64,000 nucleotides of DNA from Streptomyces sp. A1136 (GTDB taxonomy: Bacteria > Actinomycetota > Actinomycetes > Streptomycetales > Streptomycetaceae): NCBI RefSeq assembly GCF_004795055.1, contig NZ_SSBJ01000011.1, forward strand, positions 124,001 to 188,000. The letters run 5' to 3'. Positions 25,930 to 34,632 of the stretch are shown here, piece after piece (within the stretch, counting starts at the first letter, position 1; each line of letters begins with the position of its first letter). A program made the translations under genes and the position numbers. The notes beneath the pieces were generated by a model. The model saw only the letters and a list, made by a program, of their open reading frames with translations, was not told where the DNA came from and ran no database searches.

Positions 25930-27197
25930 CCTCGCACACCCCCGACCACGGCGCCGCCGGAGCCCCGGCCCCGGCGGCGTCCGGCGGCGCCCGCTCCTTC
26001 CACGGCATGTGGAGCGATCTCGCCCCCCTCGGCCGCCACACGGACACCGGCGGGTACCGCCGGTACGCGTGGACCGGCGCGGACGCCGAGTGCCGGACCT
26101 GGTTCCGGGAGCAGGCGCTGGCCCGCGGGCTCGCGTACGAGACGGACCGCAACGGCAACCAGTGGGCCTGGCTCGGCGACCCCCTCGCGGGCGACGCCGT
26201 CGTCACCGGCTCGCACCTGGACTCCGTCCCCGACGGCGGCGCCTTCGACGGCCCCCTCGGCGTGGTGTCCTCCTTCGCGGCCCTGGACGAACTCCGCCAC
26301 AGGGGTGCGGAGTTCTCCAGGCCGCTGGCCATCACCAACTTCGGTGACGAGGAAGGGGCCCGCTTCGGCCTCGCCTGCGTCGGCTCCCGCCTCACCGCGG
26401 GGCAGCTGACCAAGGAGAAGGCGTACGAGCTGCGCGACGCCGACGGCGTGAGCCTGCCCCGGGCGATGGAAGCCGCCGGATACGACCCCGAGGCGATCGG
26501 GGCCGATCCCGAACGCCTCGCCCGGATCGGCGCCTTCGTCGAGCTGCACGTCGAACAGGGACGGGCGCTGGACCTCTCCGGCGACCGCGTCGGCATCGCC
26601 TCCGCGATCTGGCCCCACGGGCGCTGGCGCTTCGACTTCCGCGGCGAGGCCAACCACGCGGGCACCACCCGTCTCGTGGACCGGCGCGACCCGATGCTCA
26701 CGTACGCGGCGACCGTCCTGGCCGCCCGGACGGAGGCGGCCCTCGCCGGCGCCGTCGCCACCTTCGGGAAGATCGCGGTCGAGCCCAACGGGGTCAACGC
26801 CATCCCCTCGCTCGTACGGGGCTGGCTCGACTCCCGCGCCGCCGACCAGACCACCCTCGACACGGTCGTCACGGCCATCGAGAAGGCCGCCCACGAGCGC
26901 GCCGACCAGGACGGCATCGACCTGGCGGTGGTCCGGGAGTCCTTCACCCCGGTCGTGGAGTTCGAGCACGCGCTGCGCGACGAACTGAACCGCATCCTGG
27001 GCGGGGCCGTCCCCGTCCTCGGCACCGGGGCGGGACACGACGCCGGAATCCTCTCCGCCGCCGTCCCGACCGCGATGCTGTTCGTACGCAACCCCACCGG
27101 CGTCTCCCACTCGCCCCGGGAGTTCGCCGCCGAGGACGACTGCGTCGCCGGAGTCCTCGCCCTCGCCGACGTACTGGAAGGTCTCGCGTGCCGTTGA
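25926..27197 (+). CDS. M20-family amidohydrolase in the hut operon (allantoate amidohydrolase-like)
   Basis: A 423-residue M20 family metallo-amidohydrolase of the allantoate/N-carbamoyl-amino acid type. Metal-site motifs: [18 protein letters not shown] (H97, D99, D108), DEEGARFG and LHVEQG, then the dimerisation domain and a C-terminal GAGHDA. The GTG start overlaps the hutU stop by 4 bp. Its family would suggest allantoate or N-carbamoyl substrates, yet it occupies the place of the N-formylglutamate deformylase required after HutF. The inference is that it hydrolyses N-formylglutamate (or another N-acyl amide) to glutamate. That substrate is not proven by sequence. Confidence 0.9.
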   Translation: MTSHTPDHGAAGAPAPAASGGARSFHGMWSDLAPLGRHTDTGGYRRYAWTGADAECRTWFREQALARGLAYETDRNGNQWAWLGDPLAGDAVVTGSHLDSVPDGGAFDGPLGVVSSFAALDELRHRGAEFSRPLAITNFGDEEGARFGLACVGSRLTAGQLTKEKAYELRDADGVSLPRAMEAAGYDPEAIGADPERLARIGAFVELHVEQGRALDLSGDRVGIASAIWPHGRWRFDFRGEANHAGTTRLVDRRDPMLTYAATVLAARTEAALAGAVATFGKIAVEPNGVNAIPSLVRGWLDSRAADQTTLDTVVTAIEKAAHERADQDGIDLAVVRESFTPVVEFEHALRDELNRILGGAVPVLGTGAGHDAGILSAAVPTAMLFVRNPTGVSHSPREFAAEDDCVAGVLALADVLEGLACR

Positions 27198-28528
27198 AGA
27201 CGTACTGGCTGGAACACGCCTGGCTCGGCGCCCACGTCGAGCCGGGCGTCGCCCTGGAGGTATCCGAGGACGGTCGGATCGCCACACTGACCTCCGGCGT
27301 CCACGCCCCGCCGCGCGGCGCGGAGGTCCTGCGCGGCCTCACCGTCCCCGGCCTGGCCAACGCGCACAGCCACGCCTTCCACCGGGCCCTGCGCTCCCTC
27401 GTCCAGGTCGGCAGCGGCACCTTCTGGACCTGGCGCGAATTCATGTACCAGGTCGCCCAGAACCTCACCCCCGACACGTACTACGCGCTGGCCCGCGCGG
27501 TGTACGCGGAGATGGCCCTGGCCGGCATCACCAACGTCGGAGAGTTCCACTACCTCCACCACGCCCCCGGCGGTGCCCCCTACGCCGACCCCAACGCCAT
27601 GGGCGAGGCCCTGATCGAGGCCGCCGCGGCGGCGGGCATCCGGATCACCCTCCTCGACACCGCCTACCTCTCCGCCGGATTCGGCCGGGAACCGAACGAG
27701 CACCAGCGCCGCTTCTCCGACGGCACCGCCGACGCCTGGGCCGAGCGCGTCGGCGCCCTGCGCCCCCGCGAGCACGCCCTGATCGGCGCCGCCGTCCACT
27801 CGGTCCGCGCCGTCCCCGCCGACCAGCTCGCCACCGTGGCCCGCTGGGCCGACGAACAGCGCGCACCGCTGCACGTCCACCTCTCCGAGCAGACCGCGGA
27901 GAACGAGGCCTGCCAGGCGGCCCACGGGTGCACCCCCACCGAGCTCCTCGCCGAGAACGGCGTGCTCGGCCCCCGCACCACCGGCGTCCACAACACGCAC
28001 CTCACCGACCTGGACATCGGCCTCCTCGGCGGAACCCGCACCGGCACCTGTATGTGCCCGACCACCGAACGCGATCTCGCCGACGGCATCGGCCCCGCCC
28101 GCCGGCTCCAGCAGGCGGGCAGCCCCCTCTCCCTCGGCAGCGACAGCCACGCGGTGATCGACCTGCTCGAAGAAGCCCGCGCGATGGAGCTGAACGAGCG
28201 CCTCAGCAGCCGCACCCGCGGTCACTGGACGGCGAACGCCCTGCTCACCGCCGCCACCGCCGACGGCCACGCCGCCCTCGGTCTCCCCGACGCGGGCCGC
28301 CTGGAGACGGGCGCCCTCGCCGACTTCACCACGATCGCCCTGGACTCCGTCAGGACCGCGGGCCCGCTGCCCCGACTGGGCGCCGAGACGGCCGTATTCG
28401 CCGCCTCCGCGTCGGACGTGCGCCACACGGTCGTGGGCGGCCGTCACCTCGTACGGGACGGGGCGCACACCCTGGTCCCGGACGTCCCCGCAGCCCTCGC
28501 CGAGTCGATCGCGGCCGTACGCGGCTGA
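27188..28528 (+). CDS. hutF: Formimidoylglutamate deiminase
   Basis: A 446-residue amidohydrolase-superfamily enzyme that converts N-formimino-glutamate to N-formylglutamate plus ammonia. Metal ligands H60 and H62 (NAHSHAFHR), a central HVHLSEQ and [10 protein letters not shown] are in place. The sequence WTWREFMYQ after the first metal motif is typical of HutF. The GTG at 27188 overlaps the end of the M20 gene by 10 bp. Its presence shows the five-step histidine route, which needs a deformylase instead of HutG-type formimidoylglutamase. Confidence 0.94.
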   Translation: MPLKTYWLEHAWLGAHVEPGVALEVSEDGRIATLTSGVHAPPRGAEVLRGLTVPGLANAHSHAFHRALRSLVQVGSGTFWTWREFMYQVAQNLTPDTYYALARAVYAEMALAGITNVGEFHYLHHAPGGAPYADPNAMGEALIEAAAAAGIRITLLDTAYLSAGFGREPNEHQRRFSDGTADAWAERVGALRPREHALIGAAVHSVRAVPADQLATVARWADEQRAPLHVHLSEQTAENEACQAAHGCTPTELLAENGVLGPRTTGVHNTHLTDLDIGLLGGTRTGTCMCPTTERDLADGIGPARRLQQAGSPLSLGSDSHAVIDLLEEARAMELNERLSSRTRGHWTANALLTAATADGHAALGLPDAGRLETGALADFTTIALDSVRTAGPLPRLGAETAVFAASASDVRHTVVGGRHLVRDGAHTLVPDVPAALAESIAAVRG

Positions 28529-28545
28529 AGGAGCCCCTGAACACC

Positions 28546-29739
28546 ATGAGCACCCTGAACACCTCAAGCACCACGGTCATCACCAACATCGCCAACCTGG
28601 TCACGAACGACCCCTCCCTCGGCGACGCTTCCCCCCTCGGACTGATCCGGGAAGCGGCGGTCGTCATCGAGGGCGACCGCATCGCCTGGGTCGGTGAAGC
28701 CGGCAGAGCCCCCGCCACCGACAACGCCTTCGACGCCGCCGGCCGGGCCGTGATCCCCGGCTTCGTGGACTCGCACTCCCACCTCGTCTTCGCGGGGGAC
28801 CGCACCGCCGAGTTCAACGCCCGCATGTCGGGCCGCGCCTACTCCGCCGGCGGCATCCGCACCACCGTCGCCGCCACCCGAGCCGCCACCGACGCCCAAC
28901 TCGAAGCCAACCTGCTGCGCCACCTCGACGAGGCCCGCCGCCAGGGCACCACCACCTTCGAGACCAAGTCCGGCTACGGCCTCACCGTCGAGGACGAGGC
29001 CCGCGCGCTGCGCATCGCCGCCGCGCACACCGAGGAGGTCACCTACCTCGGCGCGCACATCGTCTCCCCGGACTACGCCGACGACCCGGCGGCCTACGTC
29101 GAGCTCGTCACCGGCGAGATGCTCGCGGCCTGCGCCCCGCACGCACGGTGGGTCGACGTCTTCTGCGAGAAGGGCGCCTTCGACGGCGACCAGGCCCGCG
29201 CCATCCTCACCGCCGGCGCCGCCGCCGGACTCATCCCGCGCATCCACGCCAACCAGCTCTCCCACGGCCCCGGCGTCCAGCTCGCCGTCGAACTCGAAGC
29301 CGCCTCCGCCGACCACTGCACCCACCTCACCGACGCCGACGTCGACGCCCTCGCCCAGAGCACCAACACCGTCGCGACACTGCTCCCCGGCGCCGAGTTC
29401 TCCACCCGGGCCCAGTGGCCCGACGCCCGCCGGCTCCTCGACGCGGGCGCCACCGTCGCCCTGTCCACCGACTGCAACCCCGGCTCCTCCTACACGAGTT
29501 CCATGCCGTTCTGCATCGCGCTCGCCGTCCGGGACATGCGGATGACCCCCGACGAGGCCCTGTGGTCGGCCACCGCCGGAGGCGCCCGAGCCCTGCGCCG
29601 CACCGACATCGGCGTACTCACCCCCGGTGCCCGCGCGGACCTGGCCCTGCTGGAGGCCCCCAGCCATGTCCACCTCGCCTACCGGCCCGGCGTCCCGCTG
29701 GTCTCGGCCGTCTGGCAGCGGGGCGTGCGCGCCGCCTGA
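28546..29739 (+). CDS. hutI: Imidazolonepropionase
   Basis: A 397-residue amidohydrolase that opens the imidazolone ring to formimidoylglutamate. H77 and H79 ([12 protein letters not shown]), the ETKSGYGL motif, HANQLS and STDCNPGSS are the expected metal and substrate sites. AAGGAG lies about 12 nt before the ATG at 28546, 17 bp after hutF. The longer open frame upstream is a shadow of hutF. It is the last gene of the hut operon; a 170-bp gap separates it from the surface-protein operon. Confidence 0.96.
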   Translation: MSTLNTSSTTVITNIANLVTNDPSLGDASPLGLIREAAVVIEGDRIAWVGEAGRAPATDNAFDAAGRAVIPGFVDSHSHLVFAGDRTAEFNARMSGRAYSAGGIRTTVAATRAATDAQLEANLLRHLDEARRQGTTTFETKSGYGLTVEDEARALRIAAAHTEEVTYLGAHIVSPDYADDPAAYVELVTGEMLAACAPHARWVDVFCEKGAFDGDQARAILTAGAAAGLIPRIHANQLSHGPGVQLAVELEAASADHCTHLTDADVDALAQSTNTVATLLPGAEFSTRAQWPDARRLLDAGATVALSTDCNPGSSYTSSMPFCIALAVRDMRMTPDEALWSATAGGARALRRTDIGVLTPGARADLALLEAPSHVHLAYRPGVPLVSAVWQRGVRAA

Positions 29740-29866
29740 AAGCCGGTACGACCCCCCGCCGTAGCCGGCCCGATGCCCCACCCGGAACCGGTCCGACGCC
29801 CCGCTTGAACACCCGCGTCCTTTGTCTTCCCTCCATAAGGCCCCGGGCGTACCTTGAGCCACCGAT

Positions 29867-29881
29867 CTGATGTTCCGTCAG
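29867..29881 (+). promoter_or_regulatory. Operator-like dyad before the surface-protein operon
   Basis: CTGATGTTCCGTCAG is an imperfect 15-bp dyad (CTGA/TCAG outer arms), 29-43 bp upstream of the GTG at 29910, in the only sizeable gap before the four-gene operon. A TTGAGC hexamer lies at 29854-29859, a possible -35. No regulator is known. Confidence 0.4.
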
Positions 29882-29909
29882 TAACTTGTGGTCCGAGGGG
29901 AAGACGAAG

Positions 29910-30593
29910 GTGTCCAACCGGAAACGTTCCACCACGCTCGCACCGGTCCCGGCCCTGCTCTGCGCGGTGGCCGGATCGGCGGCCGCCCTGCTGGCGGCCG
30001 CCCCCGCGGCCCACGCCGATGTGGTCGACGTCGCGTACGACTGCCAGACACCCATCGGGGACAAATCGGCGGTCTCGCCCATCGACGTCAAGGCGGTCAA
30101 GGACGGGGACGCGTACAAGCTGACGATGTCCTTCCAGAAGGGCGTCTCCTCCAGCCCCATCGAGCTCGGCAAGGGCGCGATGAACCCCAGCGCCGTGCTT
30201 CAGACCGACGGCGCCGAGAAGGTGTCCGTGCCCGTCTCCGGAGCGGCGAACTCCGAGGCCGTCCCCGCCGACACCCCCATCAAGATCTCCGACCTCTCGG
30301 GCACCTACACCCCGAAGAAGAGCGGCAAGGTCACCTTCACCGCCGGCGTCCTCACCATCAAGGCGATGGGCACCACGACCACCTGCACCCCGGGCAACAA
30401 CCCCAAGCCGTCCCTGGAAGTCGACGTGACGGCCGCCGGCGGGGGAGAGCGGGAGGACGCCCCCGAAGCCCTCCCGCAGACCGGCCCCGCCGACTCCGCC
30501 CCCGCGTTGGGCACCCTCGGCGCCACCGTGCTGCTCTCCGGCGCGGCCGGCGTCCTGTGGCTGACCCGGCGCGGCGAGCGGGCCCGGTCCTGA
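29910..30593 (+). CDS. Sortase-anchored surface protein (LPQTG) with one two-Cys domain
   Basis: A 227-residue protein from the GTG at 29910. A signal peptide ends in AAPAAHA (about residue 36), then a beta-rich domain of about 140 residues with Cys C45 and C159, then LPQTG at 188-192, a hydrophobic helix and a basic tail (TRRGERARS). That is a complete cell-wall sorting signal. The domain is related to the two domains of the fourth gene of this operon; shared landmarks are YDC, PANSE/PANAE-like and ISDLSGTY/LSDMTGTY followed by GKVT. No family name is known to me. GAGGGG lies 9 nt before the start. It is the first gene of the operon. Confidence 0.85.
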   Translation: MSNRKRSTTLAPVPALLCAVAGSAAALLAAAPAAHADVVDVAYDCQTPIGDKSAVSPIDVKAVKDGDAYKLTMSFQKGVSSSPIELGKGAMNPSAVLQTDGAEKVSVPVSGAANSEAVPADTPIKISDLSGTYTPKKSGKVTFTAGVLTIKAMGTTTTCTPGNNPKPSLEVDVTAAGGGEREDAPEALPQTGPADSAPALGTLGATVLLSGAAGVLWLTRRGERARS

Positions 30594-30605
30594 ACGGAGC
30601 GGCCC

Positions 30606-31682
30606 ATGCCCGTGCCCCACGCCCCCCGGCCGCACCCGCCCCGGCGCCGCGCCCCCGGTCGGCTCGGCCCCGCCCTCCTGGCGGCGGTCGCGCTCCCGTG
30701 CGGTGCGCCCGCGCAGGCCGCCGCCGACAGCCCCGACGGGCCGGGCTGGACCGCCGAGCCCGCCACGGGCCGCGCCGGCGCCGCCGTACGCCCGTACTTC
30801 TACCTCTCCGGCGCCCCGGGCGCGGTCCTGGAGGACAGCCTCGCCCTGGCCAATCCCACCGACCGGGAGCACACCGTCACCCTGCGCGGAGCCGACGCCT
30901 ACAACACCGCCGACGGGTCCCCCGCCGTTCGGCCCCCGGCCGGACCCGGCCTCGGACCCGCCCCCGGAACCGGCCCCGGCTCCTGGATCGACTTCGGCCG
31001 CAGCGCGACCGTCCGGCTGCCGGCCCACACGCGCGCGGTGGTGCCCTTCACCGTCACCCTGCCGGCCGCCTCCACCCCCGGCGACCATCCGGCCGCCGTC
31101 GTCGCCACCGAAGCCGGGCACGAAGCGGGCGTACGGGTCCACCTGCGCGTCAGCGGCCCGACGGTGGCGGCGCTCACCGTCGAGGACGTGGCCGTACGGG
31201 GCCGGGGTGGCGCGGCGGTCATCGCGTACACCCTGGTCAACCGGGGCAACGTCGCCCTCGCCCCCACCCTCGCCGTCCGCGCCGACGGCCTCTTCGGCGA
31301 GGTCGCCGGGCGCGGCGCCCACGCCCTGCCGGTGGAACTGCTGCCCGGGCAGCGCGTCGAGCTGACCGAACCCTGGCCCGGGGCTCCCGCGTTCGACCGC
31401 GTGCGCCTCACGCTCACCGCCACCGCCCCCGGCGCCGCCCGCGCCATGGGCACCGCCCCCGCCGCGTGGTGCCTGCCCCGGTCCCCGATGGGCCTGCTCG
31501 GCCTCGGCCTCCTCGTCCTGGGCGGTCTCGGCGGGGCCGCGCTGTTCCTCGTACGCACCCGCCGGCCGCAGGACCCGCACGAGGAACAGGAACAGGAACA
31601 GGAACGGGAACGGGGACGGGGACACGCGCCGGGGGGCCGACAGCGCACGGAAAGAGACGAGTTGACAGGGGCATCGAGGTGA
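30606..31682 (+). CDS. DUF916/WxL-peptidoglycan-domain-like membrane-anchored surface protein
   Basis: A 358-residue protein. A basic N-terminus plus hydrophobic stretch forms a signal peptide ending near residue 40. Residues about 60-180 start RPYFYLSGAPGAVLEDSLAL, followed by N-P-T-D and a DAYNTADG segment. This pattern resembles DUF916 (now WxL protein peptidoglycan domain), an Ig-like surface domain. A second Ig-like region runs to about 275. A membrane helix lies at 293-316, followed by a charged EQEQ/RGRG tail encoded by 6-bp repeats. There is no LPxTG motif, so it is membrane-anchored. It is 12 bp after the LPQTG gene. The domain call is by pattern and needs a profile search. Confidence 0.75.
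   Translation: MPVPHAPRPHPPRRRAPGRLGPALLAAVALPCGAPAQAAADSPDGPGWTAEPATGRAGAAVRPYFYLSGAPGAVLEDSLALANPTDREHTVTLRGADAYNTADGSPAVRPPAGPGLGPAPGTGPGSWIDFGRSATVRLPAHTRAVVPFTVTLPAASTPGDHPAAVVATEAGHEAGVRVHLRVSGPTVAALTVEDVAVRGRGGAAVIAYTLVNRGNVALAPTLAVRADGLFGEVAGRGAHALPVELLPGQRVELTEPWPGAPAFDRVRLTLTATAPGAARAMGTAPAAWCLPRSPMGLLGLGLLVLGGLGGAALFLVRTRRPQDPHEEQEQEQERERGRGHAPGGRQRTERDELTGASR
31584..31623 (+). repeat. GAACAG/GGAACG hexanucleotide repeat at the end of the DUF916-like gene
   Basis: Three GAACAG units run into GAACGG and GGGACG variants, encoding an alternating Glu-Gln then Glu-Arg/Gly-Arg cytoplasmic tail. A copy-number change stays in frame. Confidence 0.8.
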
Positions 31683-32731
31683 ACGCCAACACCACCGCGC
31701 GGACGGCCCGCGCGCGGATCTGGGCCCTGCTCACGGCCGGACTCGCGGTGTGCGCGCTGGCGTTGCTCCCCGCCGCCCCGGCCGCCGCCGACGAGGGGAA
31801 ACCCACCGCCGCGCTCTCACTCCGGGAGGTGGCCAAGGGCACCGGCATCACCGTCACCGGCGCCGGCTGGCGCGCCAAGACCCTGGTGATGTTGCTGGTC
31901 TGCGGACAGAACATGATCGGCGGCACCAACAGCTGCGCCAACGCCGACGGTGTCGCCGTCGCGGTCGGCGACGACGGGCACTTCACCGCCGGGCTGCCCG
32001 TGGTCGGGCCACCCAAACCGTGCCCCTGCGTGGTGGACGTGGCCTCCGTCAACGGGGACCAGTCCACCGTCGCCCTGCCGATCAAGATCACCGACCACCC
32101 CGTGGCCGAGCTGCCCGCCGAGTCCGGCGCCGGCCGCCTCGCGCTGCTCACCGGGGTCCGGTTGGAGGGCGACGACGGGATTCTGACCTGGTTCGGGGCC
32201 CCGCCCACGCGGAGGTTCACGGTCACGGTCGGCAACCTCGGCCCGGCCCCGGTCCGCGACCCGGTCTTCCGGCTCGGCACCTCGCACGGGGTGTACGCGC
32301 CCCAGTGGGAGGAAGCCCGCTGGAAGGGCACCATCGCGCCCGGCGGCAAGGCGGAGGTCCGGCTGGACGTGACGCTGGCCGCGGGCGCCCACGGGGACTA
32401 TACGGTCTCGCTCGAGTACGGGGACAAGGTGGTGGCCACGCAGCCGTGGGGCGTGGGGCGCCCGTACGGCGTGCTGCTGTTCTGGGCCCTGCTGCTGGTG
32501 GTGATCCCGACCGCCGTCTTCCGCCTCGGCATGGCCGTCGTCGACCGCGTCCGCCCGCGCCCCGCGTCCGCCCCGCCCGCGGCGGACCCCGAAGCCCCCA
32601 CGGCGGTACTGCCGTGGTTCACCCCGGACACCGCGCCGGAACCCGACGCACCACCCGCATCAACCGCACCAGATGCACCGCAGACATCCGCACCGTCTGA
32701 GAACCGTCCGACGACGAAGGGACATTCGTGA
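31679..32731 (+). CDS. Secreted membrane-anchored protein with four-Cys Ig-like domain
   Basis: A 350-residue protein. The GTG at 31679 overlaps the preceding stop by 4 bp. A signal peptide ends AAPAAADE (about residue 38). An N-terminal beta domain (about 42-137) has C75, C86, C115 and C117; its ITVTGAGW motif and cysteine spacing weakly recall the neocarzinostatin/chromoprotein fold. A second Ig-like domain (about 155-260) contains VGNLGPAPV. A membrane helix lies at about 264-287, followed by a Pro/Ala-rich cytoplasmic tail. It is the third gene of the surface operon. No enzymatic motif is seen; it is likely a structural partner of the anchored proteins. Confidence 0.75.
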   Translation: MNANTTARTARARIWALLTAGLAVCALALLPAAPAAADEGKPTAALSLREVAKGTGITVTGAGWRAKTLVMLLVCGQNMIGGTNSCANADGVAVAVGDDGHFTAGLPVVGPPKPCPCVVDVASVNGDQSTVALPIKITDHPVAELPAESGAGRLALLTGVRLEGDDGILTWFGAPPTRRFTVTVGNLGPAPVRDPVFRLGTSHGVYAPQWEEARWKGTIAPGGKAEVRLDVTLAAGAHGDYTVSLEYGDKVVATQPWGVGRPYGVLLFWALLLVVIPTAVFRLGMAVVDRVRPRPASAPPAADPEAPTAVLPWFTPDTAPEPDAPPASTAPDAPQTSAPSENRPTTKGHS

Positions 32732-34074
32732 AAACCCAACGGAGGGTGAGCGCGGCCGCTGTCGCGCTGCTGTTCGGCGGCGCGGGCATCCTGCTGGCGG
32801 CCGCCCCCGCCCAGGCGGCCGACGTCTCCTACAAGGTGGAGTGCATCCCGCCGGCGGGAGGTGGCGGCCCGGTCCAGGGCACCACCACCGTCTCCATCAC
32901 CGCGCCCGCCACGGCGAAGGTCGGCGACGAGGTCGAGGTGGTCTGGAAGACCGTCAAACCGGCCTCGAACAACACCGACCTGATGGACCTGGGCAAGGAC
33001 ACCGTCAAGCCCACCGGTTACGTCAAGCTCGGCGGCGCGCTCGGTTCCGAGGTCAAGCTGGAGGGGGAGCGGAAGAACCCGCCCATCCCGAAGAAGGCCC
33101 CCATGGTCATGTCCGACATGAAGGGCAAGGTGAAGCTGACCAAGGCGGGCGACGTCACCATCACGCCGGGCAAGTACGACGTGGACTTCAGCGGCTTCAT
33201 CACGAAGTGCTCCCCGCAGGAGACGGTCGGGGTCGGCGCCACCATCAAGGTCACCGAGGGCGGCGGCACCACGGGAGGCTCGACCACCGGCGGTTCGACC
33301 ACCGGCGGTTCGACCACCGGCGGTTCGACCACCGGCGGGACCACGACCGGTGGCACCACCGGCGGGACCACGACGGGCGGCACCACGGGAGGCTCGACCA
33401 CCGGCGGCACCGGCGGTCAGACCGACTTCCCCGGCAAGCCGATCGAGGTCGCCTACGACTGCGGGGCCGTCGTCCCGGGCGGCATCAAGACCCCCGTCAC
33501 CATCAACGCGAAGAAGAACGGCGGCGGCTACGACCTCACGGTCAAGACCGCCAAGGGCGCCATGGCCAGCCCCATGGCCCTCCCCGCGGGGGCCCTCAAG
33601 CCCTCGATGGACATCAAGCTCGGTGGCGCCGACAGCGGCACGGTCAAGGTCACCGGACCGGCCAACGCGGAGCCGATCCCGGACAAGGCCCCGGTCAGCC
33701 TCAGTGACATGACCGGCACCTACAAGCCCGGCAAGACCGGCAAGGTGACGCTCACCCCGGACCAGCTGACGATCGACGTCACGATGACCCCCGGCGCCAC
33801 ACCGATCAACGTCCCCTGCAAGGCCACCAGCAGTGGCGTCTCGCTGGAGCTGGACACCACCGCCCAGCCGGGCGGCTCCGGCTCGCCGTCCTCCACCGGC
33901 AGCACCACCAGTGGCACCACCGGCGGCTCCGCCGCGTCCGGCGGCCTCGCCGAGACCGGCGCCGAGGACGGCGGCGGCCTCAAGGCCCTGGGCCTCGTCG
34001 CCGGCACGGTCATCCTGCTCGGCGCCGCGGTCTTCACCTTCACCCCCTGGCGCCGCCTGCGCGGCGAGCGCTGA
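32728..34074 (+). CDS. Sortase-anchored surface protein (LAETG) with two two-Cys domains and a GSTTG linker
   Basis: A 448-residue protein. A signal peptide ends AAPAQAA (about residue 31). Domain one (about 32-176) has C39/C161. A GGSTT/GGTTT low-complexity linker covers 180-230. Domain two (about 237-378) has C245/C364 and is the clear relative of the domain in the LPQTG protein. LAETG at 407-411, a hydrophobic helix and a basic end (WRRLRGER) complete a sorting signal; LAxTG is the motif preferred by actinobacterial class E sortases. The GTG at 32728 overlaps the previous stop by 4 bp. The linker probably spans the wall. Function unknown; adhesin or surface scaffold by architecture. Confidence 0.85.
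   Translation: MKTQRRVSAAAVALLFGGAGILLAAAPAQAADVSYKVECIPPAGGGGPVQGTTTVSITAPATAKVGDEVEVVWKTVKPASNNTDLMDLGKDTVKPTGYVKLGGALGSEVKLEGERKNPPIPKKAPMVMSDMKGKVKLTKAGDVTITPGKYDVDFSGFITKCSPQETVGVGATIKVTEGGGTTGGSTTGGSTTGGSTTGGSTTGGTTTGGTTGGTTTGGTTGGSTTGGTGGQTDFPGKPIEVAYDCGAVVPGGIKTPVTINAKKNGGGYDLTVKTAKGAMASPMALPAGALKPSMDIKLGGADSGTVKVTGPANAEPIPDKAPVSLSDMTGTYKPGKTGKVTLTPDQLTIDVTMTPGATPINVPCKATSSGVSLELDTTAQPGGSGSPSSTGSTTSGTTGGSAASGGLAETGAEDGGGLKALGLVAGTVILLGAAVFTFTPWRRLRGER
33265..33417 (+). repeat. In-frame tandem repeat encoding the GSTTG/GTTTG linker
   Basis: Near-identical 15-bp units (GGTTCGACCACCGGC and variants) fill about 150 bp between the two domains of the LAETG protein. The first five units are almost identical, suggesting recent slippage; later units are GGGACCACGACC variants. 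Confidence 0.9.
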
Positions 34075-34144
34075 CGCCGCTGTCCGCCCTTCGTGTCATG
34101 CCCGACGGAATCCCTTGGGGGTGATCGTTCCTGCTTGCTAGCGT

Positions 34145-34183
34145 CCGGTTCGGCGGATATGCGGTTTTCATCCGCCGGACCGG
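34145..34183 (+). promoter_or_regulatory. Leader hairpin before the small secreted four-Cys gene
   Basis: 14-bp arms (34145-34158 and 34170-34183) that pair fully if one G:U is allowed, with an 11-nt loop, end 17 nt before the ATG at 34201 and just before the GAGGGG ribosome site. It could terminate the upstream operon or modulate translation of the small gene. Confidence 0.5.
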
Positions 34184-34200
34184 CGAACGAGGGGCAACTC

Positions 34201-34551
34201 ATGACATTCACGTCCGTGCTCGTGGCAGTGGCCGCCGCTTCCGCGTTCGGCATCGCCGGCGCCGCGCCGGCGGTCGCCGCGCCGGCCGGCGCGGCCAAGG
34301 GCACCTGCAAGGCGACTGCCGACATGGACCGCTGGGGCCGTCCGAACGTCACCTCGGCCTGTTCGGGACGGCTGCCTTCCGGCGCCCGGCACCGCGCCGT
34401 GATCATCTGTGACACGGTCCAGGGCGTCCGCGAGCACGTCGTCCGCCGCACATATCACAGTCACTGGACCCCGACGGGAAGCAAGGCCAAGGTGGGTTGC
34501 GGGTTCAAGTCGTTCCTCGTGGGCTTCAAGTCCGAGACGCGGGGCGCCTGA
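34201..34551 (+). CDS. Small secreted four-Cys protein
   Basis: A 116-residue protein: a Sec signal peptide (about residues 1-27, ending APAVAAPA) then a mature part of about 90 residues with four cysteines (GTCKATAD, SACSGRL, IICDTV, VGCGFK), consistent with two disulfides. It is basic and His-containing. GAGGGG precedes the ATG. A perfect bidirectional terminator follows. No family is recognised; small size and paired cysteines suggest a stable extracellular protein such as an inhibitor, but there is no direct evidence. It lies 126 bp after the surface operon and may be separately expressed. Confidence 0.75.
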   Translation: MTFTSVLVAVAAASAFGIAGAAPAVAAPAGAAKGTCKATADMDRWGRPNVTSACSGRLPSGARHRAVIICDTVQGVREHVVRRTYHSHWTPTGSKAKVGCGFKSFLVGFKSETRGA

Positions 34552-34578
34552 GCGTCGAAGCGGCCCGGGGAAGCCGAA

Positions 34579-34610
34579 GGGCCCGGCACACCTTCCGGTG
34601 TGCCGGGCCC
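34579..34610. terminator. Bidirectional terminator
   Basis: Perfect 14-bp arms (34579-34592 and 34597-34610) with a TTCC tetraloop, between the small secreted gene (plus, ends 34551) and the peptide transporter (minus, ends 34633). Confidence 0.9.
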
Positions 34611-34632
34611 CACACGTGCGCGGGAGGGTGCG

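Noticed and set aside
31679..32731. True neocarzinostatin-type apoprotein
   Set aside because: Only cysteine spacing and a GAGW turn recall that fold; there is a second Ig-like domain and a membrane anchor, and no enediyne genes nearby.
33265..33417. CRISPR-like repeat array
   Set aside because: Units are contiguous, in frame and encode a GSTTG linker; there are no unique spacers.
29910..34074. A sortase gene within the surface operon
   Set aside because: None of the four products has the sortase TLxTC or LxTC motif; the sortase must be encoded elsewhere.
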